From positions 4,178-68,177 of the forward strand of contig DASZNC010000159.1 of NCBI GenBank assembly GCA_035551615.1: DNA of 64,000 nt, given 5' to 3'. The notes beneath the pieces were generated by a model, which did not search any database, had not been told where the DNA came from, and saw only the letters and a list, made by a program, of their open reading frames with translations. The stretch's first letter is position 1; each line of letters opens with the position of its first letter. A program made the translations under genes and the position numbers. The DNA is from JAKCDU01 sp035551615 (GTDB lineage: Bacteria > Actinomycetota > Acidimicrobiia > Acidimicrobiales > Palsa-688). This document shows positions 1 to 7,789 of this stretch, one piece after another.

Positions 1-1
1 A

Positions 2-619
2 CCGATCGCTCCCCTGCTGGACTGCGTCGCGCCTGCCTTTGCGTTGGCCCAGGCCGTCGGCCGGTGGGGCAACTACTTCAATCAGGAACTGTACGGCTGG
101 CAGAGCTCGCTTCCCTGGGCGGTCAAGATCGACCATCCGACGGCGACCCACATGGTGGCCGGGCAGTCGGTCGTCTACCCGCCGGGATCGACGTTCCAGC
201 CGACGTTCCTCTACGAATGCATCTGGGACCTGATCGTCTTTGCGCTGGTGATCGCCGTCGAGCGCCGCTTCCGCATCCGGCGCGGCTACCTCATCACCGC
301 CTACGCCGCTCTGTACACCTTCGGCCGCTTCTTCACGGAGTACATGCGCATCGACACCGCCCATCGGTTCTGGGGCCTGCGCCTGAACGACTGGACCAGC
401 GTCGCCGTCTTCGTCGTCGCCCTCGCCGTCCTGTACCTCAGGGGCCGGGGCGGTCCCGACGACGACTGCGCCGGCGACCCGCTACCGAGCGACGCTCCCT
501 ACGCCCGGGCCGACCGGGCCGGATCCCCGGGGCTCGAGCCGCCGACCCATGCCGGCGACGAAACTCAGGAGCCCGACCCCATCGCCTCCGAGTCGGCGTC
601 GGGCAGTGGCCCGACGTAG
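2..619 (+). CDS. lgt: Prolipoprotein diacylglyceryl transferase, C-terminal part (5' end outside window)
   Basis: Membrane enzyme that moves diacylglycerol from phosphatidylglycerol to the lipobox cysteine of prolipoproteins. The frame is open from the window edge, so the true start lies upstream. The visible part carries the Lgt signature GRWGNYFNQELYG, then FLYE, then an EYMRIDTAHRF segment between hydrophobic helices, the usual order in the C-terminal half of Lgt. After the last membrane helix there is a hydrophilic tail of about 50 residues, rich in Asp, Pro and Ala, that is not part of the core family. The last 55 bases overlap the convergent citrate synthase gene. Family assignment is firm; only the N-terminus is unseen. 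Confidence 0.9.
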   Translation, partial: PIAPLLDCVAPAFALAQAVGRWGNYFNQELYGWQSSLPWAVKIDHPTATHMVAGQSVVYPPGSTFQPTFLYECIWDLIVFALVIAVERRFRIRRGYLITAYAALYTFGRFFTEYMRIDTAHRFWGLRLNDWTSVAVFVVALAVLYLRGRGGPDDDCAGDPLPSDAPYARADRAGSPGLEPPTHAGDETQEPDPIASESASGSGPT

Positions 620-1842
620 TCGGCCCGCGTCCGGAACCGGGTCGGGGCGATGTACTCCTCGATGGCGTGCGCCAGCCACCCGGCCGCCTTGGCCAGGGTG
701 AACATGGCCTGGCCGCTACCGGGAACCATGCCCGCACAGTAGGAAAGGGCGCCCAGACCCAGATCGAAATTGGGGGGCGGGAAGCCCCGCTCGGCGGCCA
801 CCTCGATCAGCCGGCTCACCGTGTCTCGGCGGTCGGCCGGCCCCACCTCGCCCAGCCGGGCCAGCAGTTCCCGGCCGCGCGGGTCGCCCTCGGGGTAGAG
901 GGGCATGCCGAACCCGTGAGGCACCTCCTCGCCCCGCTTCAGGCGCGACCCGATGGCCCGTTCCGGCCCGACCCGCGACGCTTCGTGGAGGAGGGATTCG
1001 ACCTCGCCCGGCGCGCCCGTGCTGCCCGGCTGCCAACTGCCGCTGGCCGGTCCCAGACCGGTCAACACGACGGCGTACGGGTCGGCCCGGAACGATGCCG
1101 CCAGGCGGGCGGCCAGGGTGGACGGGGCCAGTTCGTGATCCGCAGCCAGTACCAGCGCGGCATCCACCGCCGCCAGTCCGGCTTCCGATGGGGGCTCAGC
1201 GCCCAGGCCCCGCCACACCCGTTCCCGAACCGGTACCTCAGCATGGATCGGGTCGGCCAAGGGGAGGGCCTGGGCGAGAACGGTCAGTATGCCCCGGGCC
1301 GTGACCGGCACGCCGGCCGGGTTCAGGTCGTGGCGCAGTTCGTCCACGACCGACGCGGCGACCACTGCGGCCATGTACCGCTCGACCGGTTCGACGCCCG
1401 CCCGGCTCGCCCCGATGGCGGCCATGGCCGCGCCGACGGCCTCGCCGACCGGGTCCGCAACCAGCCAGGCTTCCGACGTGCCGTCCCATTCGCCGGTCCA
1501 CAGCCACGTCGCCACCTCCTCGAACGGTCGGGTACGGGACAGTTCGACGGCATCGAGCCCCCGGTAGTACAGGCGGTCACCGTCGATATAGGTGAGTTCG
1601 GTCACGAACACCGGATCACCGGCGGCCCGCTCGGTGGCGGTGCGGCGGGGACCGGTCCGCCCGGGCCGGCCCGGGTTGCGCCCGGACCGGGCCAGCTGGA
1701 CCACTTCATGCAGGGCGAAGGTGCTCCCCTTCGAGGTCCGTTCCGGATGCAGGAGGCCGCGGCTGACGTAGGCGTAGAGCGTGGCCGGCTTGACCCCCAA
1801 CCGCTCAGCCGCTTCGGCACTGGACACCCGCCGGTTGATCAT
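565..1842 (-). CDS. Citrate synthase with N-terminal helix-turn-helix domain
   Basis: 425 residues. The first ~65 (SAEAAERLGVKPATLYAYVS) form an excisionase/MerR-like DNA-binding helix-turn-helix. The rest is a citrate/2-methylcitrate synthase fold that condenses acetyl-CoA or propionyl-CoA with oxaloacetate. The domain starts near VTELTYIDGDRLYYRG. The C-terminal part (EVPHGFGMPLYPEGDPR) has Met where the divergent paralogue has the catalytic His of GFGHAVYR, so catalysis may be altered. This domain arrangement is known in actinobacteria. The gene is divergent from a second citrate synthase at 1887, and its ATG lies inside a palindromic site, which suggests the protein regulates its own transcription. 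The 3' end overlaps lgt tail to tail. Confidence 0.85.
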   Translation of the reverse strand: MINRRVSSAEAAERLGVKPATLYAYVSRGLLHPERTSKGSTFALHEVVQLARSGRNPGRPGRTGPRRTATERAAGDPVFVTELTYIDGDRLYYRGLDAVELSRTRPFEEVATWLWTGEWDGTSEAWLVADPVGEAVGAAMAAIGASRAGVEPVERYMAAVVAASVVDELRHDLNPAGVPVTARGILTVLAQALPLADPIHAEVPVRERVWRGLGAEPPSEAGLAAVDAALVLAADHELAPSTLAARLAASFRADPYAVVLTGLGPASGSWQPGSTGAPGEVESLLHEASRVGPERAIGSRLKRGEEVPHGFGMPLYPEGDPRGRELLARLGEVGPADRRDTVSRLIEVAAERGFPPPNFDLGLGALSYCAGMVPGSGQAMFTLAKAAGWLAHAIEEYIAPTRFRTRADYVGPLPDADSEAMGSGS

Positions 1843-1860
1843 TGATCAATATTGATCAAT
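1835..1860. promoter_or_regulatory. Palindromic operator between two citrate synthase genes
   Basis: Bases 1841-1860 read ATTGATCAATATTGATCAAT, a perfect 20-base palindrome made of two copies of the self-complementary ATTGATCAAT. A third TTGATC sits at 1835-1840. The site is AT-rich in a GC-rich background, covers the ATG (1840-1842) of the minus-strand HTH-citrate synthase and lies 26 bases before the plus-strand gene. Binding by the HTH-citrate synthase itself is my inference. Confidence 0.6.
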
Positions 1861-1886
1861 GACCACGGCGGAGTCAATATGAGGCC

Positions 1887-3053
1887 ATGACAACAACACC
1901 ATCAGTGCCTCCCGGCCTCAAGGGTGTGGCCGTGACCGACACCACCATCGGCGACGTGCGGGGTGAGCAGGGCTTCTACCACTACCGGCAGTACTCGGCC
2001 GTGGAGTTGGCCGAGCAGAGGACCTTCGAGGACGTATGGCAGCTGCTGCTCGACGGCGACCTGCCGACCTCCGAATCGGAACGGGCGGCGTTCGCCGCCG
2101 AGACGGTCGCAGCTCGGGCTCTGCCGGCGCCGTTGGTCGAGATGTTGGCGGAAGTCGCCCGGTCGGCGGCGACCGGCGGCGGCCTCGACGGGCTCCGCAG
2201 CGCACTGTCGCTGTACGGATCAATTCTCGGACTGCAGCCGGTGTGGGACATCGACGCGACAAAGAGACGTCACGACCTGCTGCGCCTGGCGGCCGCCGCT
2301 CCGGTCGTGGTCGCCGCCCTGTACCGCCTGGGGCAGGGGCTGTCGGTCATCGAGCCGGACCCGAATCTGGGCCACGTCGCCAACTACCTGTGGATGCTCC
2401 AGGGCGTGCATCCCGAACCGGAGCAGGCCCGCGCTCTCGAGCAGTACCTCATCCTCACCGTCGACCACGGGTTCAACTCGTCCACCTTCACGGCCCGGGT
2501 GATCGCCTCGACCGGCGCCGACGTGGCCGCCGCCATCGTCGGGGCCATCGGCGCGCTGTCAGGACCGCTGCACGGTGGCGCGCCCAGCCGGGCGCTCGAC
2601 ACCCTTGACGCCATCGGCCGACTGGACCGGGCCGAAACCTATGTCCGCGATCTCCTGAACCGGGGCGAGCGGGTCATGGGCTTCGGACACGCCGTCTACC
2701 GGACCCACGACCCGCGCTCCGAGATGCTGAAGGCGGTGGCCACCCGGCTGGGCGGATCGCTCGCCGAGTTGGCGGTGGAGGTCGAAGCGATCGTTCTCCG
2801 GTTGCTGGCCGAGACCCGTCCCGACCGGCCGCTGTACACCAACGTCGAGTACTACGCCGGCGTCGTCATGGATCGCTGCGGCCTGCCCCGGCAGATGTTC
2901 ACCCCGACGTTCGCCGTGAGCCGGGTGGTCGGCTGGTGCGCCAATATCGCCGAGCAGGCCGACGAGCGCCGGCTCATCCGCCCGGCGGCGCGCTACGTGG
3001 GCCAGGAGCCTCCGGTCCCTGTCCCGCCGGTGGCCGGTCGATCGGCCGCTTGA
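1887..3053 (+). CDS. Citrate synthase (type II-like, short form)
   Basis: 388 residues, the usual length of short bacterial citrate/methylcitrate synthases. It condenses oxaloacetate with acetyl-CoA in the cytosol. Landmarks are GLKGVAVTDTTIGDVRG at the N-terminus, LSGPLHGGAP with the first active-site His, GFGHAVYRTHDPR with the second, and YTNVEYYAGVVMD followed by LPRQMFTPTFAVSR with the acidic and arginine substrate contacts. Unlike its divergent neighbour it lacks a DNA-binding head and keeps the GFGHAVYR histidine, so it is probably the main catalyst. The ATG follows an AT-rich stretch (GTCAATATGAGG) with little room for a leader, so transcription may start very near the start codon. 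It ends 3 bases before a convergent gene. Confidence 0.9.
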   Translation: MTTTPSVPPGLKGVAVTDTTIGDVRGEQGFYHYRQYSAVELAEQRTFEDVWQLLLDGDLPTSESERAAFAAETVAARALPAPLVEMLAEVARSAATGGGLDGLRSALSLYGSILGLQPVWDIDATKRRHDLLRLAAAAPVVVAALYRLGQGLSVIEPDPNLGHVANYLWMLQGVHPEPEQARALEQYLILTVDHGFNSSTFTARVIASTGADVAAAIVGAIGALSGPLHGGAPSRALDTLDAIGRLDRAETYVRDLLNRGERVMGFGHAVYRTHDPRSEMLKAVATRLGGSLAELAVEVEAIVLRLLAETRPDRPLYTNVEYYAGVVMDRCGLPRQMFTPTFAVSRVVGWCANIAEQADERRLIRPAARYVGQEPPVPVPPVAGRSAA

Positions 3054-3056
3054 GGA

Positions 3057-3737
3057 TCAGGCGGGCGGCGAGTTCCCGGGGGCTCCGGGCGGTTGCGTCG
3101 GGGCTGACCCGAACCCGAACGCCGTGCGGCTGCTGCCGATCTTGGTCGTGTCGACCACGTTGGTGGCCGTCGTGGCCGTGCCCTTGACCAACGCGGTGAC
3201 CGAGACGCTGTCACCGGCGGTCACCGCCGAGATGCCGCCGCTCTGCGAGTCGACGACCGTCGACGACTGCACGGCGTAGGTCGCGACGTAACCGTCGACG
3301 CTCTTCACGGTGATCGAGACGCGCGAGACCTTGGTGACCTGGCCGGTCTGCATGTCGACGGTCCGGAAACCCGACCCGTTCTTGGTCGTGTACTGGGCAT
3401 GGACGACGGCCCCACCCGGGTCCATCAGACCGAACCCACGCGCCGCCGGACCGCCGAAACGGCCGCCGGAGGCACCGCCGCCCGGTAACTGGGGGCGTTC
3501 CCGGCCACCGGGGACCGATGTCGTGGTCGAGGTGCCCGACGAGGCGGACAAAGCAGGGGCCTGGGTCCCGCCCCCCGACGTTGCGAACGCCAGCCCGGCC
3601 CCGGCCATCCCGAGGAACGCAGTCAGGCCTACTCCGATGGCCAGCCTCGGTACCCGCCGATGACCGGCGGCGGCGGTCGGTGCCGCCTCGGGAGCCGGGC
3701 CGTGCAGTTGGTCGTATGGATGCGGGTCCATGTCCAT
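3057..3737 (-). CDS. Membrane-anchored or secreted protein with DUF5666-like domain
   Basis: 226 residues, function unknown. A cytoplasmic N-terminus of ~30 residues (MDMDPHPYDQLHG) is followed by one hydrophobic segment (LAIGVGLTAFLGMAGAGLAFA, about residues 32-52). Next come a Ser/Thr/Gly/Pro-rich linker and a C-terminal beta-rich domain (about 110-205) reading VTKVSRVSITVKSVDG and AVTAGDSVSVTALVKG. That pattern of short beta strands resembles DUF5666-type OB-like domains of extracytoplasmic proteins. It faces citrate synthase tail to tail with 3 bases between, so the two share no promoter. The topology is clear; the domain name is tentative. Confidence 0.6.
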   Translation of the reverse strand: MDMDPHPYDQLHGPAPEAAPTAAAGHRRVPRLAIGVGLTAFLGMAGAGLAFATSGGGTQAPALSASSGTSTTTSVPGGRERPQLPGGGASGGRFGGPAARGFGLMDPGGAVVHAQYTTKNGSGFRTVDMQTGQVTKVSRVSITVKSVDGYVATYAVQSSTVVDSQSGGISAVTAGDSVSVTALVKGTATTATNVVDTTKIGSSRTAFGFGSAPTQPPGAPGNSPPA

Positions 3738-3801
3738 ACCGTGATGCTGTGGGTGGAGGATTAGAGGAACCTTAAAAGTCCAGCAGAACCTGGGTTCCGG
3801 G

Positions 3802-4086
3802 TCAGAGCGTCAGGTCGATGACGGAGCCGACCCGGTTCGCCCTCCAGCCGTTGCCGCCGAGGGACCGGTAGACGTCCGACGCCTGCCGCACGGTGTTGGC
3901 GTCGGTCAGGTCGATCACCTGAACCTCCGGTTGAGGTTCAGGGTCCGGGGCCGGTTCGGTCAGGTCCAGATACACGGCCAGCTGCTGGTAGGCCCCGGTC
4001 ACGAAGGCGTCGCGCTCCGGCTCGAAGTCCGTCGCCCGGGCCTTGACCAGGAGGGCGTTCGCTTTGGCGAGGCGCTGGCCGGACAT
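3802..4086 (-). CDS. DUF2786-like small protein
   Basis: 94 residues. The N-terminal half (LAKANALLVKARATDFEPER, then DAFVTGAYQQLA) resembles the DUF2786 pattern of a short amphipathic helix pair with LLxKA...F..ER..F. The middle is Pro/Glu-rich (PAPDPEPQPEVQV) and the end is a small mixed segment. The biochemical role of DUF2786 is unknown. It lies 8 bases downstream of the aminotransferase-V gene on the same strand and probably shares its transcript. Confidence 0.5.
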   Translation of the reverse strand: MSGQRLAKANALLVKARATDFEPERDAFVTGAYQQLAVYLDLTEPAPDPEPQPEVQVIDLTDANTVRQASDVYRSLGGNGWRANRVGSVIDLTL

Positions 4087-4094
4087 GTGACTAG

Positions 4095-5363
4095 TTATAA
4101 CCCCCGAGCGGTGCCGGACCCCGGACCCTTCGTGGATTTCCGCCTTGTCCCCTGGATACCCGCGAGGCCGGTGAGCAGGCGGTCGACGTCATCGTCGTCG
4201 GTGTAGGGCGCTACGCCGACCCGCAGGCCACCGGCGTCGCCCAGCCCCATGTGGCGGGACGCCTCTATGGCGTAGAAGCTGCCGGCCGGGGCGTTGACCC
4301 CCTCGCCGGCCAGGCGACCGGCCACGTCGTCGGCCGGCAGCCGGTCGAAGGTCAAGAGAAGCGTCGGCGTCCGCCGACCGGCCCGGCTCCGCATCTGTAT
4401 GCCTCCCAGCCCAGCGACCGCGTCCTCGATCCGACGACGGAGACGGTCCTCGTGGGCCTCGACCACGGCCATGGACCCCACGATTTCGGTCCGCCGGTCC
4501 TTACCTGGTGCGACCGCTCCGGCCAGTTCGCCGAGCCCGGCGATGAAATCGACGGCGGCCGCCACTCCGGCCAAGATCTCGTACGGGAGCGTTCCCAGTT
4601 CGAAGCGCTCCGGAACGTCATCGGTGGACGCCAGCAGCTTGTCGGGATGCAGCTCCTGCAAGAGGCCCGGGTCGGCGGCCAACACCCCGCAGTGGGGGCC
4701 CAACCATTTGTACGGCGAACACACGAAGAAGTCGGCACCCAGGTCGCTCAGATCGATCGGCGCATGGGCCGCCAGATGGACCCCGTCGACATACAGATAG
4801 GCGCCGGCCCCATGCACGAGACGGGCGATCTCGGCGGTATCCGGCCGGGTCCCGATCAGATTGGACGCACCGGTAACGGCCGCCAGTCGGGTGCGCGTCC
4901 CGATGGCGGCGGCAAACGCCGCCGCGGGCAACTCCCCCGTCTCCGGATCGAAGTCGACCCACCGGACCACGGCGCCGACGGCGGCTGCCGCCTGCACCCA
5001 GGGTCGAACGTTGGCGTCATGATCGAGCCGGGTCACGATCACCTCGTCACCCGGCCGCCACTCCTTGGCCAGCGTCCGGGCCATGTCGTAGGTGAGGGCC
5101 GTCATGCTGCGTCCGAACACGATCCCCGCCGGTTCGCCCCCGACCAGATCGGCGACGGCCCGTCGGGCGGCGATGACTATGTTGTCGGCCCGTCGTCCGG
5201 AGCGGGTCGATCGGTCCCGGTTCGAGATCGACGACAGGAGCGCCGAGGCCATGGCGGCCGCGACCATGTCGGGAACCTGCGCGCCCCCGGGCCCATCGAA
5301 GTGGGCCGTCCTTTCCTCCAACGCCGGGAAACAGGCCCGCACGGCGGCCACGTCGTAGGTCAT
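4095..5363 (-). CDS. Aminotransferase class V, cysteine desulfurase-like
   Basis: 422 residues from the ATG at 5363, which forms an ATGA overlap with the upstream DinB gene. A longer reading to 5516 is possible, but its first 51 residues are Arg/Pro-rich out-of-frame-like sequence. It is a PLP enzyme: FFVCSPYKWLGPHCGVL carries the PLP lysine, LDHDANVRPW and YLYVDGVHLAAH the cofactor contacts. It resembles the SufS-like subgroup often annotated as cysteine desulfurase-like protein. The loop where SufS/IscS hold the catalytic Cys reads NAPAGSFYAIEASRHMG and has no Cys, so sulfur mobilisation is doubtful; another PLP-dependent lyase or isomerase reaction is equally possible. Confidence 0.75.
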   Translation of the reverse strand: MTYDVAAVRACFPALEERTAHFDGPGGAQVPDMVAAAMASALLSSISNRDRSTRSGRRADNIVIAARRAVADLVGGEPAGIVFGRSMTALTYDMARTLAKEWRPGDEVIVTRLDHDANVRPWVQAAAAVGAVVRWVDFDPETGELPAAAFAAAIGTRTRLAAVTGASNLIGTRPDTAEIARLVHGAGAYLYVDGVHLAAHAPIDLSDLGADFFVCSPYKWLGPHCGVLAADPGLLQELHPDKLLASTDDVPERFELGTLPYEILAGVAAAVDFIAGLGELAGAVAPGKDRRTEIVGSMAVVEAHEDRLRRRIEDAVAGLGGIQMRSRAGRRTPTLLLTFDRLPADDVAGRLAGEGVNAPAGSFYAIEASRHMGLGDAGGLRVGVAPYTDDDDVDRLLTGLAGIQGTRRKSTKGPGSGTARGL

Positions 5364-5917
5364 CGGGACGGCCCCGACCCACGCTGGGCGTAGAGATCGC
5401 GCAGGACGCCGATCTCGGCGCCGTGGTGGACGACCTCGTCGAATACGTGCAACACCAGATCGCAGGTGCTGGTGTCGGCGTAGGGCCCCCATTTCCGGCC
5501 AAGGGGTCGGCCCCAATCAGGTTCGGACACGCCAATGAGACCGGCTCGCCACCGTGCGTAGTTGGTGGCCAGGAAAGCGTCTACTCCGGCGGCGGTTTTC
5601 GGGAAATCGACCCCCGCCGATGTGCTACTTCCGGTCGCGACTAGCCGATCGGCAAATCCGCCGACGGCCATTCCGGCCAGGTGACCGATCCGCCAGGCGA
5701 TGGTCGTCACGGGAACCGGATCGGGCGCCGGACCGCCTCCTCCGCCACCGTCCAATTGCCACCTGCCGTCCGTTCCGGGTCGCAATGTCCAGCACTTGGG
5801 AACCGGCTCCCATAGGTATTCATCGTCCGTCAACCCGGCCAGCCGCCGACCGAGCCGGTGCCAAACATGGTCAAATCCGGCAATCAAGGAAGGTCCGGGA
5901 TCCATCCGGACCATCAC
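5360..5917 (-). CDS. DinB-superfamily protein
   Basis: 185 residues, four-helix-bundle DinB/YfiT-like protein. Candidate metal-ligand histidines are in WRIGHLAGM (about residue 80) and VLHVFDEVVHHGAEIGVLRD (about 160-175), the usual spacing for this metal-binding family, whose members act as thiol-dependent transferases or are uncharacterised. WEPVPKCWTLRPG near residue 35-50 is the typical entry loop. A Gly run (six Gly) sits in the loop at about 57-62. Start candidates are M1, M2 and M5, all upstream of the conserved part. It precedes and overlaps the aminotransferase-V gene by 4 bases, so the two are likely translated together. Confidence 0.75.
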   Translation of the reverse strand: MMVRMDPGPSLIAGFDHVWHRLGRRLAGLTDDEYLWEPVPKCWTLRPGTDGRWQLDGGGGGGPAPDPVPVTTIAWRIGHLAGMAVGGFADRLVATGSSTSAGVDFPKTAAGVDAFLATNYARWRAGLIGVSEPDWGRPLGRKWGPYADTSTCDLVLHVFDEVVHHGAEIGVLRDLYAQRGSGPSR

Positions 5918-6070
5918 AGCACACCGGAATTGGTGTTGAAATCGGACAGATCAGCGGTATCGGCAGCAAAACTGGCCTGTTGGGCAATCCTTGATTGGGA
6001 TTTTGTGAACTTCCCCTAAAGTTCCACACACGGAGGCCGGACTGGTCCCTATCCAGCCGGGAAGAGGCAC

Positions 6071-6970
6071 ATGAAACGGTTCAACCTCATACTCGTTATT
6101 GCTGGCCTGCTGGCCGCGGTCTATATGGGAGCAGCCGCGCCCGCCATGGCCGCCACGACCAAGACCATCACGGTGCATGGAGGCCTGGATCAGCAGGTGC
6201 CCAACTGCAAGGGCGGCACTACCGCGTGGGCCTACTTCGTCATCACCCAGATCGACACGCCGACCGACGCCCCCCAATCGATGACCGCCGACTTCTCTGA
6301 CGGCAGCAGTTCCGTCATCCCGCTGCTCACCGTCAACGGCAAGACCGGCAAGTATGAGGGCGCGGTTCCGGCCGGCGCCTCGGTGACCGGCGGATCGGCG
6401 CAGATCTATTCGTCCTGGTCGGGCACGTTCAACCTGTCGCACTACTTCTGCGGCGGCACGACGACCACCACGACGACGACCACGACCACCACCTCCACGA
6501 CGACGGAACCGACGACCACGACGACCACGACCGTGCCGGACACCACCACCACCACGACCGTGCCGGACACCACCACGACGACGTCGACGACCACGATCGA
6601 GCCGACGACCACCACCACGGTGGCCCCCACGACGACCACCTCGACCACCACCACCGACCCGTCTACGACCACCACGGTGCCGACCGGTACCACGACCTCG
6701 ACCACCGCGGCGCCGACCACGACGACCACGCCGACGACCACCCCCCGCGTCGGTAGCGGGCAGGGCACGACGACCACGACCACCCAGGCGGCGGCTACGA
6801 CCACCACCACCATGAAGGCAGCCACCGTCAAGGCGGCGACCAGCCAGGCGCAGTCGGGTCTGGCCTTCACCGGCGCCAACGTGGTGAACGCCCTCGAGCT
6901 GGCCGGTATCTTCGGCCTGACCGGTGGGCTGCTGGTGGTGTCCTCCCGACGCCGTCGCACCAACGGGTAG
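6071..6970 (+). CDS. Thr-rich secreted protein with LAFTG sortase signal
   Basis: 299 residues. A Sec signal peptide (FNLILVIAGLLAAVYMGAAA, cleavage near APAMAA) is followed by a ~100-residue Cys-containing domain, then ~120 residues of almost pure Thr with Pro, Ser, Asp and Glu. The C-terminus has LAFTG at about 264-268, a hydrophobic helix (GIFGLTGGLLVV) and the tail RRRR. This is the classic cell-wall sorting layout. LAxTG rather than LPxTG is the signal of class E sortases in high-GC actinobacteria, so the product is probably anchored to peptidoglycan with the Thr stretch as an extended, perhaps glycosylated stalk. No sortase gene is visible in the window. A purine-rich GGAAGAGG precedes the ATG. 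Confidence 0.8.
   Translation: MKRFNLILVIAGLLAAVYMGAAAPAMAATTKTITVHGGLDQQVPNCKGGTTAWAYFVITQIDTPTDAPQSMTADFSDGSSSVIPLLTVNGKTGKYEGAVPAGASVTGGSAQIYSSWSGTFNLSHYFCGGTTTTTTTTTTTTSTTTEPTTTTTTTVPDTTTTTTVPDTTTTTSTTTIEPTTTTTVAPTTTTSTTTTDPSTTTTVPTGTTTSTTAAPTTTTTPTTTPRVGSGQGTTTTTTQAAATTTTTMKAATVKAATSQAQSGLAFTGANVVNALELAGIFGLTGGLLVVSSRRRRTNG
6457..6810 (+). repeat. Low-complexity ACC/ACG codon repeat encoding the Thr stalk
   Basis: Degenerate microsatellite of ACC, ACG and GTG/CCG codons inside the LAFTG protein gene. A longer unit containing GTGCCGGACACCACCAC occurs twice near 6532-6575. Such tracts are prone to slippage, so length may vary between strains and assemblies. Its antisense gives long Gly/Arg or Val frames that are not genes. 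Confidence 0.8.
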
Positions 6971-6994
6971 CGACTCCGACATAGGCTGCCTGGC

Positions 6995-7590
6995 ATGACC
7001 AGGCTCCGGCTGGCCGGCGCCATATGCGCCGGCCTCGCCGCGTTCGGGATCGCCTTCGGAGTGGGCTACGCCCAATCGCGGGGAGGCAACCACCGCCCAG
7101 CCCAGGTCGGGCTGGCCAGCCCGACCACCTCCACCGACCCCTCGGCCACCGGGTCGGCGTCAGCCCCGACGACTACTACGACGGTTCCGTGTCCGCTCAC
7201 GGCCGGAGGCGCTCCGCCGAAACGGTACCGGTCGACCAGGTGTGCTCAGCGGCCGGGGCGCCCCACTTCGGTAGCCCTCAGCAGGCGATGGTGTACCTGG
7301 CATCGGCCTGGAACGGGGACGATGTGCGCCAGATCGACTACGTGACCAATCCGGCCGGAAGAACCCAGATGGATGCCATGGCCACCCAGATGGTCAACCT
7401 CCGGTTCAAGAACTGCACGCCCAACCCGGGTGGGGACTACACCTGCTTCTTCTCCCACGACATCACCCCGACGACGTCGCCGACCACTTACCCCAACCCG
7501 TACGGCTTCCCACCCGGCGAAGCGGTGTTCACCGTCGCCCCCGCGGCCGGACCGGGCTGGTACCTGACTTTCGTCATTCACTGCGGATAG
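6995..7590 (+). pseudogene. Secreted protein gene with an apparent frameshift
   Basis: From ATG 6995 the first frame gives a signal peptide (LRLAGAICAGLAAFGIAFGVGY), then a Ser/Thr linker ending TTTTTVPCPLTAGGAPP, after which it becomes Arg-rich nonsense and stops at 7345. A second frame takes over at about 7190-7230 and reads protein-like sequence: VPVDQVCSAAGAPHFGSPQQ, AMVYLASAWNGDDVRQIDYV, ending with a Cys-rich part (FKNCTPNPGGDYTCFF) at 7590. One base change near 7190-7230 would join both parts into a secreted protein of ~198 residues. It follows the LAFTG gene by 24 bases. This could be a true pseudogene or a sequencing error; function unknown. Confidence 0.6.
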
Positions 7591-7625
7591 CTCAGAGAGG
7601 CGGCCTGGTCTGAGGCGCATGCGCC

Positions 7626-7651
7626 GAGGTCCGGGCCGAAGCCCGGACCTC
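7626..7651. terminator. Strong hairpin between convergent genes
   Basis: GAGGTCCGGGC (7626-7636) and GCCCGGACCTC (7641-7651) pair perfectly over 11 bp with a CGAA loop. A further palindrome, GGCGCATGCGCC, precedes it at 7615-7626. It lies between the 3' end of the plus-strand secreted-protein gene and the 3' end of the minus-strand 37-residue ORF, so it could terminate both. There is no clear T-tract, which is common for GC-rich actinobacterial terminators. Confidence 0.65.
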
Positions 7652-7675
7652 CGCTCCCTGCGCCTTGAATCGGGC

Positions 7676-7789
7676 CTAGGACTGCTCGCTCTCGCTCTCA
7701 CCTTCTTCGGGAGCGTTACCGGCGCCAGCGCCGATGACTTCCTCTTCGCCTTCCGCTTCGCCCTGCTCTGGCTCACCACTAGTGGACAT
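7676..7789 (-). CDS. 37-residue acidic small protein (putative)
   Basis: Short ORF beginning MSTSGEPEQGEAEGEEEVIG and ending ESESEQS. About a third of the residues are Glu, with Gly and Ser and no aromatics, so it should be disordered and strongly negative. Support for a real gene is a good ribosome-binding site (GGAGGGAACAGGAC directly before the ATG), codons consistent with the genome, and a strong hairpin 25 bases after the stop. No family is recognised. It does not end in the GGQ/GGE of Pup, so it is not a proteasomal tag. It could still be a chance ORF. Confidence 0.45.
   Translation of the reverse strand: MSTSGEPEQGEAEGEEEVIGAGAGNAPEEGESESEQS

Noticed and set aside
64..1845. 593-residue plus-strand frame opposite the HTH-citrate synthase
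   Set aside because: Arg/Pro/Gly-rich composition, antisense to a well-supported enzyme gene; typical shadow frame in high-GC DNA.
4251..5393. 380-residue plus-strand frame
   Set aside because: Antisense to the aminotransferase-V gene, with Gly/Arg/Asp-rich low-information sequence.
6457..6810. Repeat tract as a possible CRISPR array
   Set aside because: No regular repeat-spacer structure; the tract is codon-level Thr repetition inside one gene.
5951..7093. 380-residue minus-strand frame rich in Gly and Arg
   Set aside because: It is the antisense of the Thr codon repeat of the LAFTG protein and has no ribosome-binding site or family pattern.
7676..7789. Acidic mini-ORF as Pup (prokaryotic ubiquitin-like protein)
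   Set aside because: Pup is about 60 residues and ends in GGQ or GGE; this ORF ends in ESESEQS.
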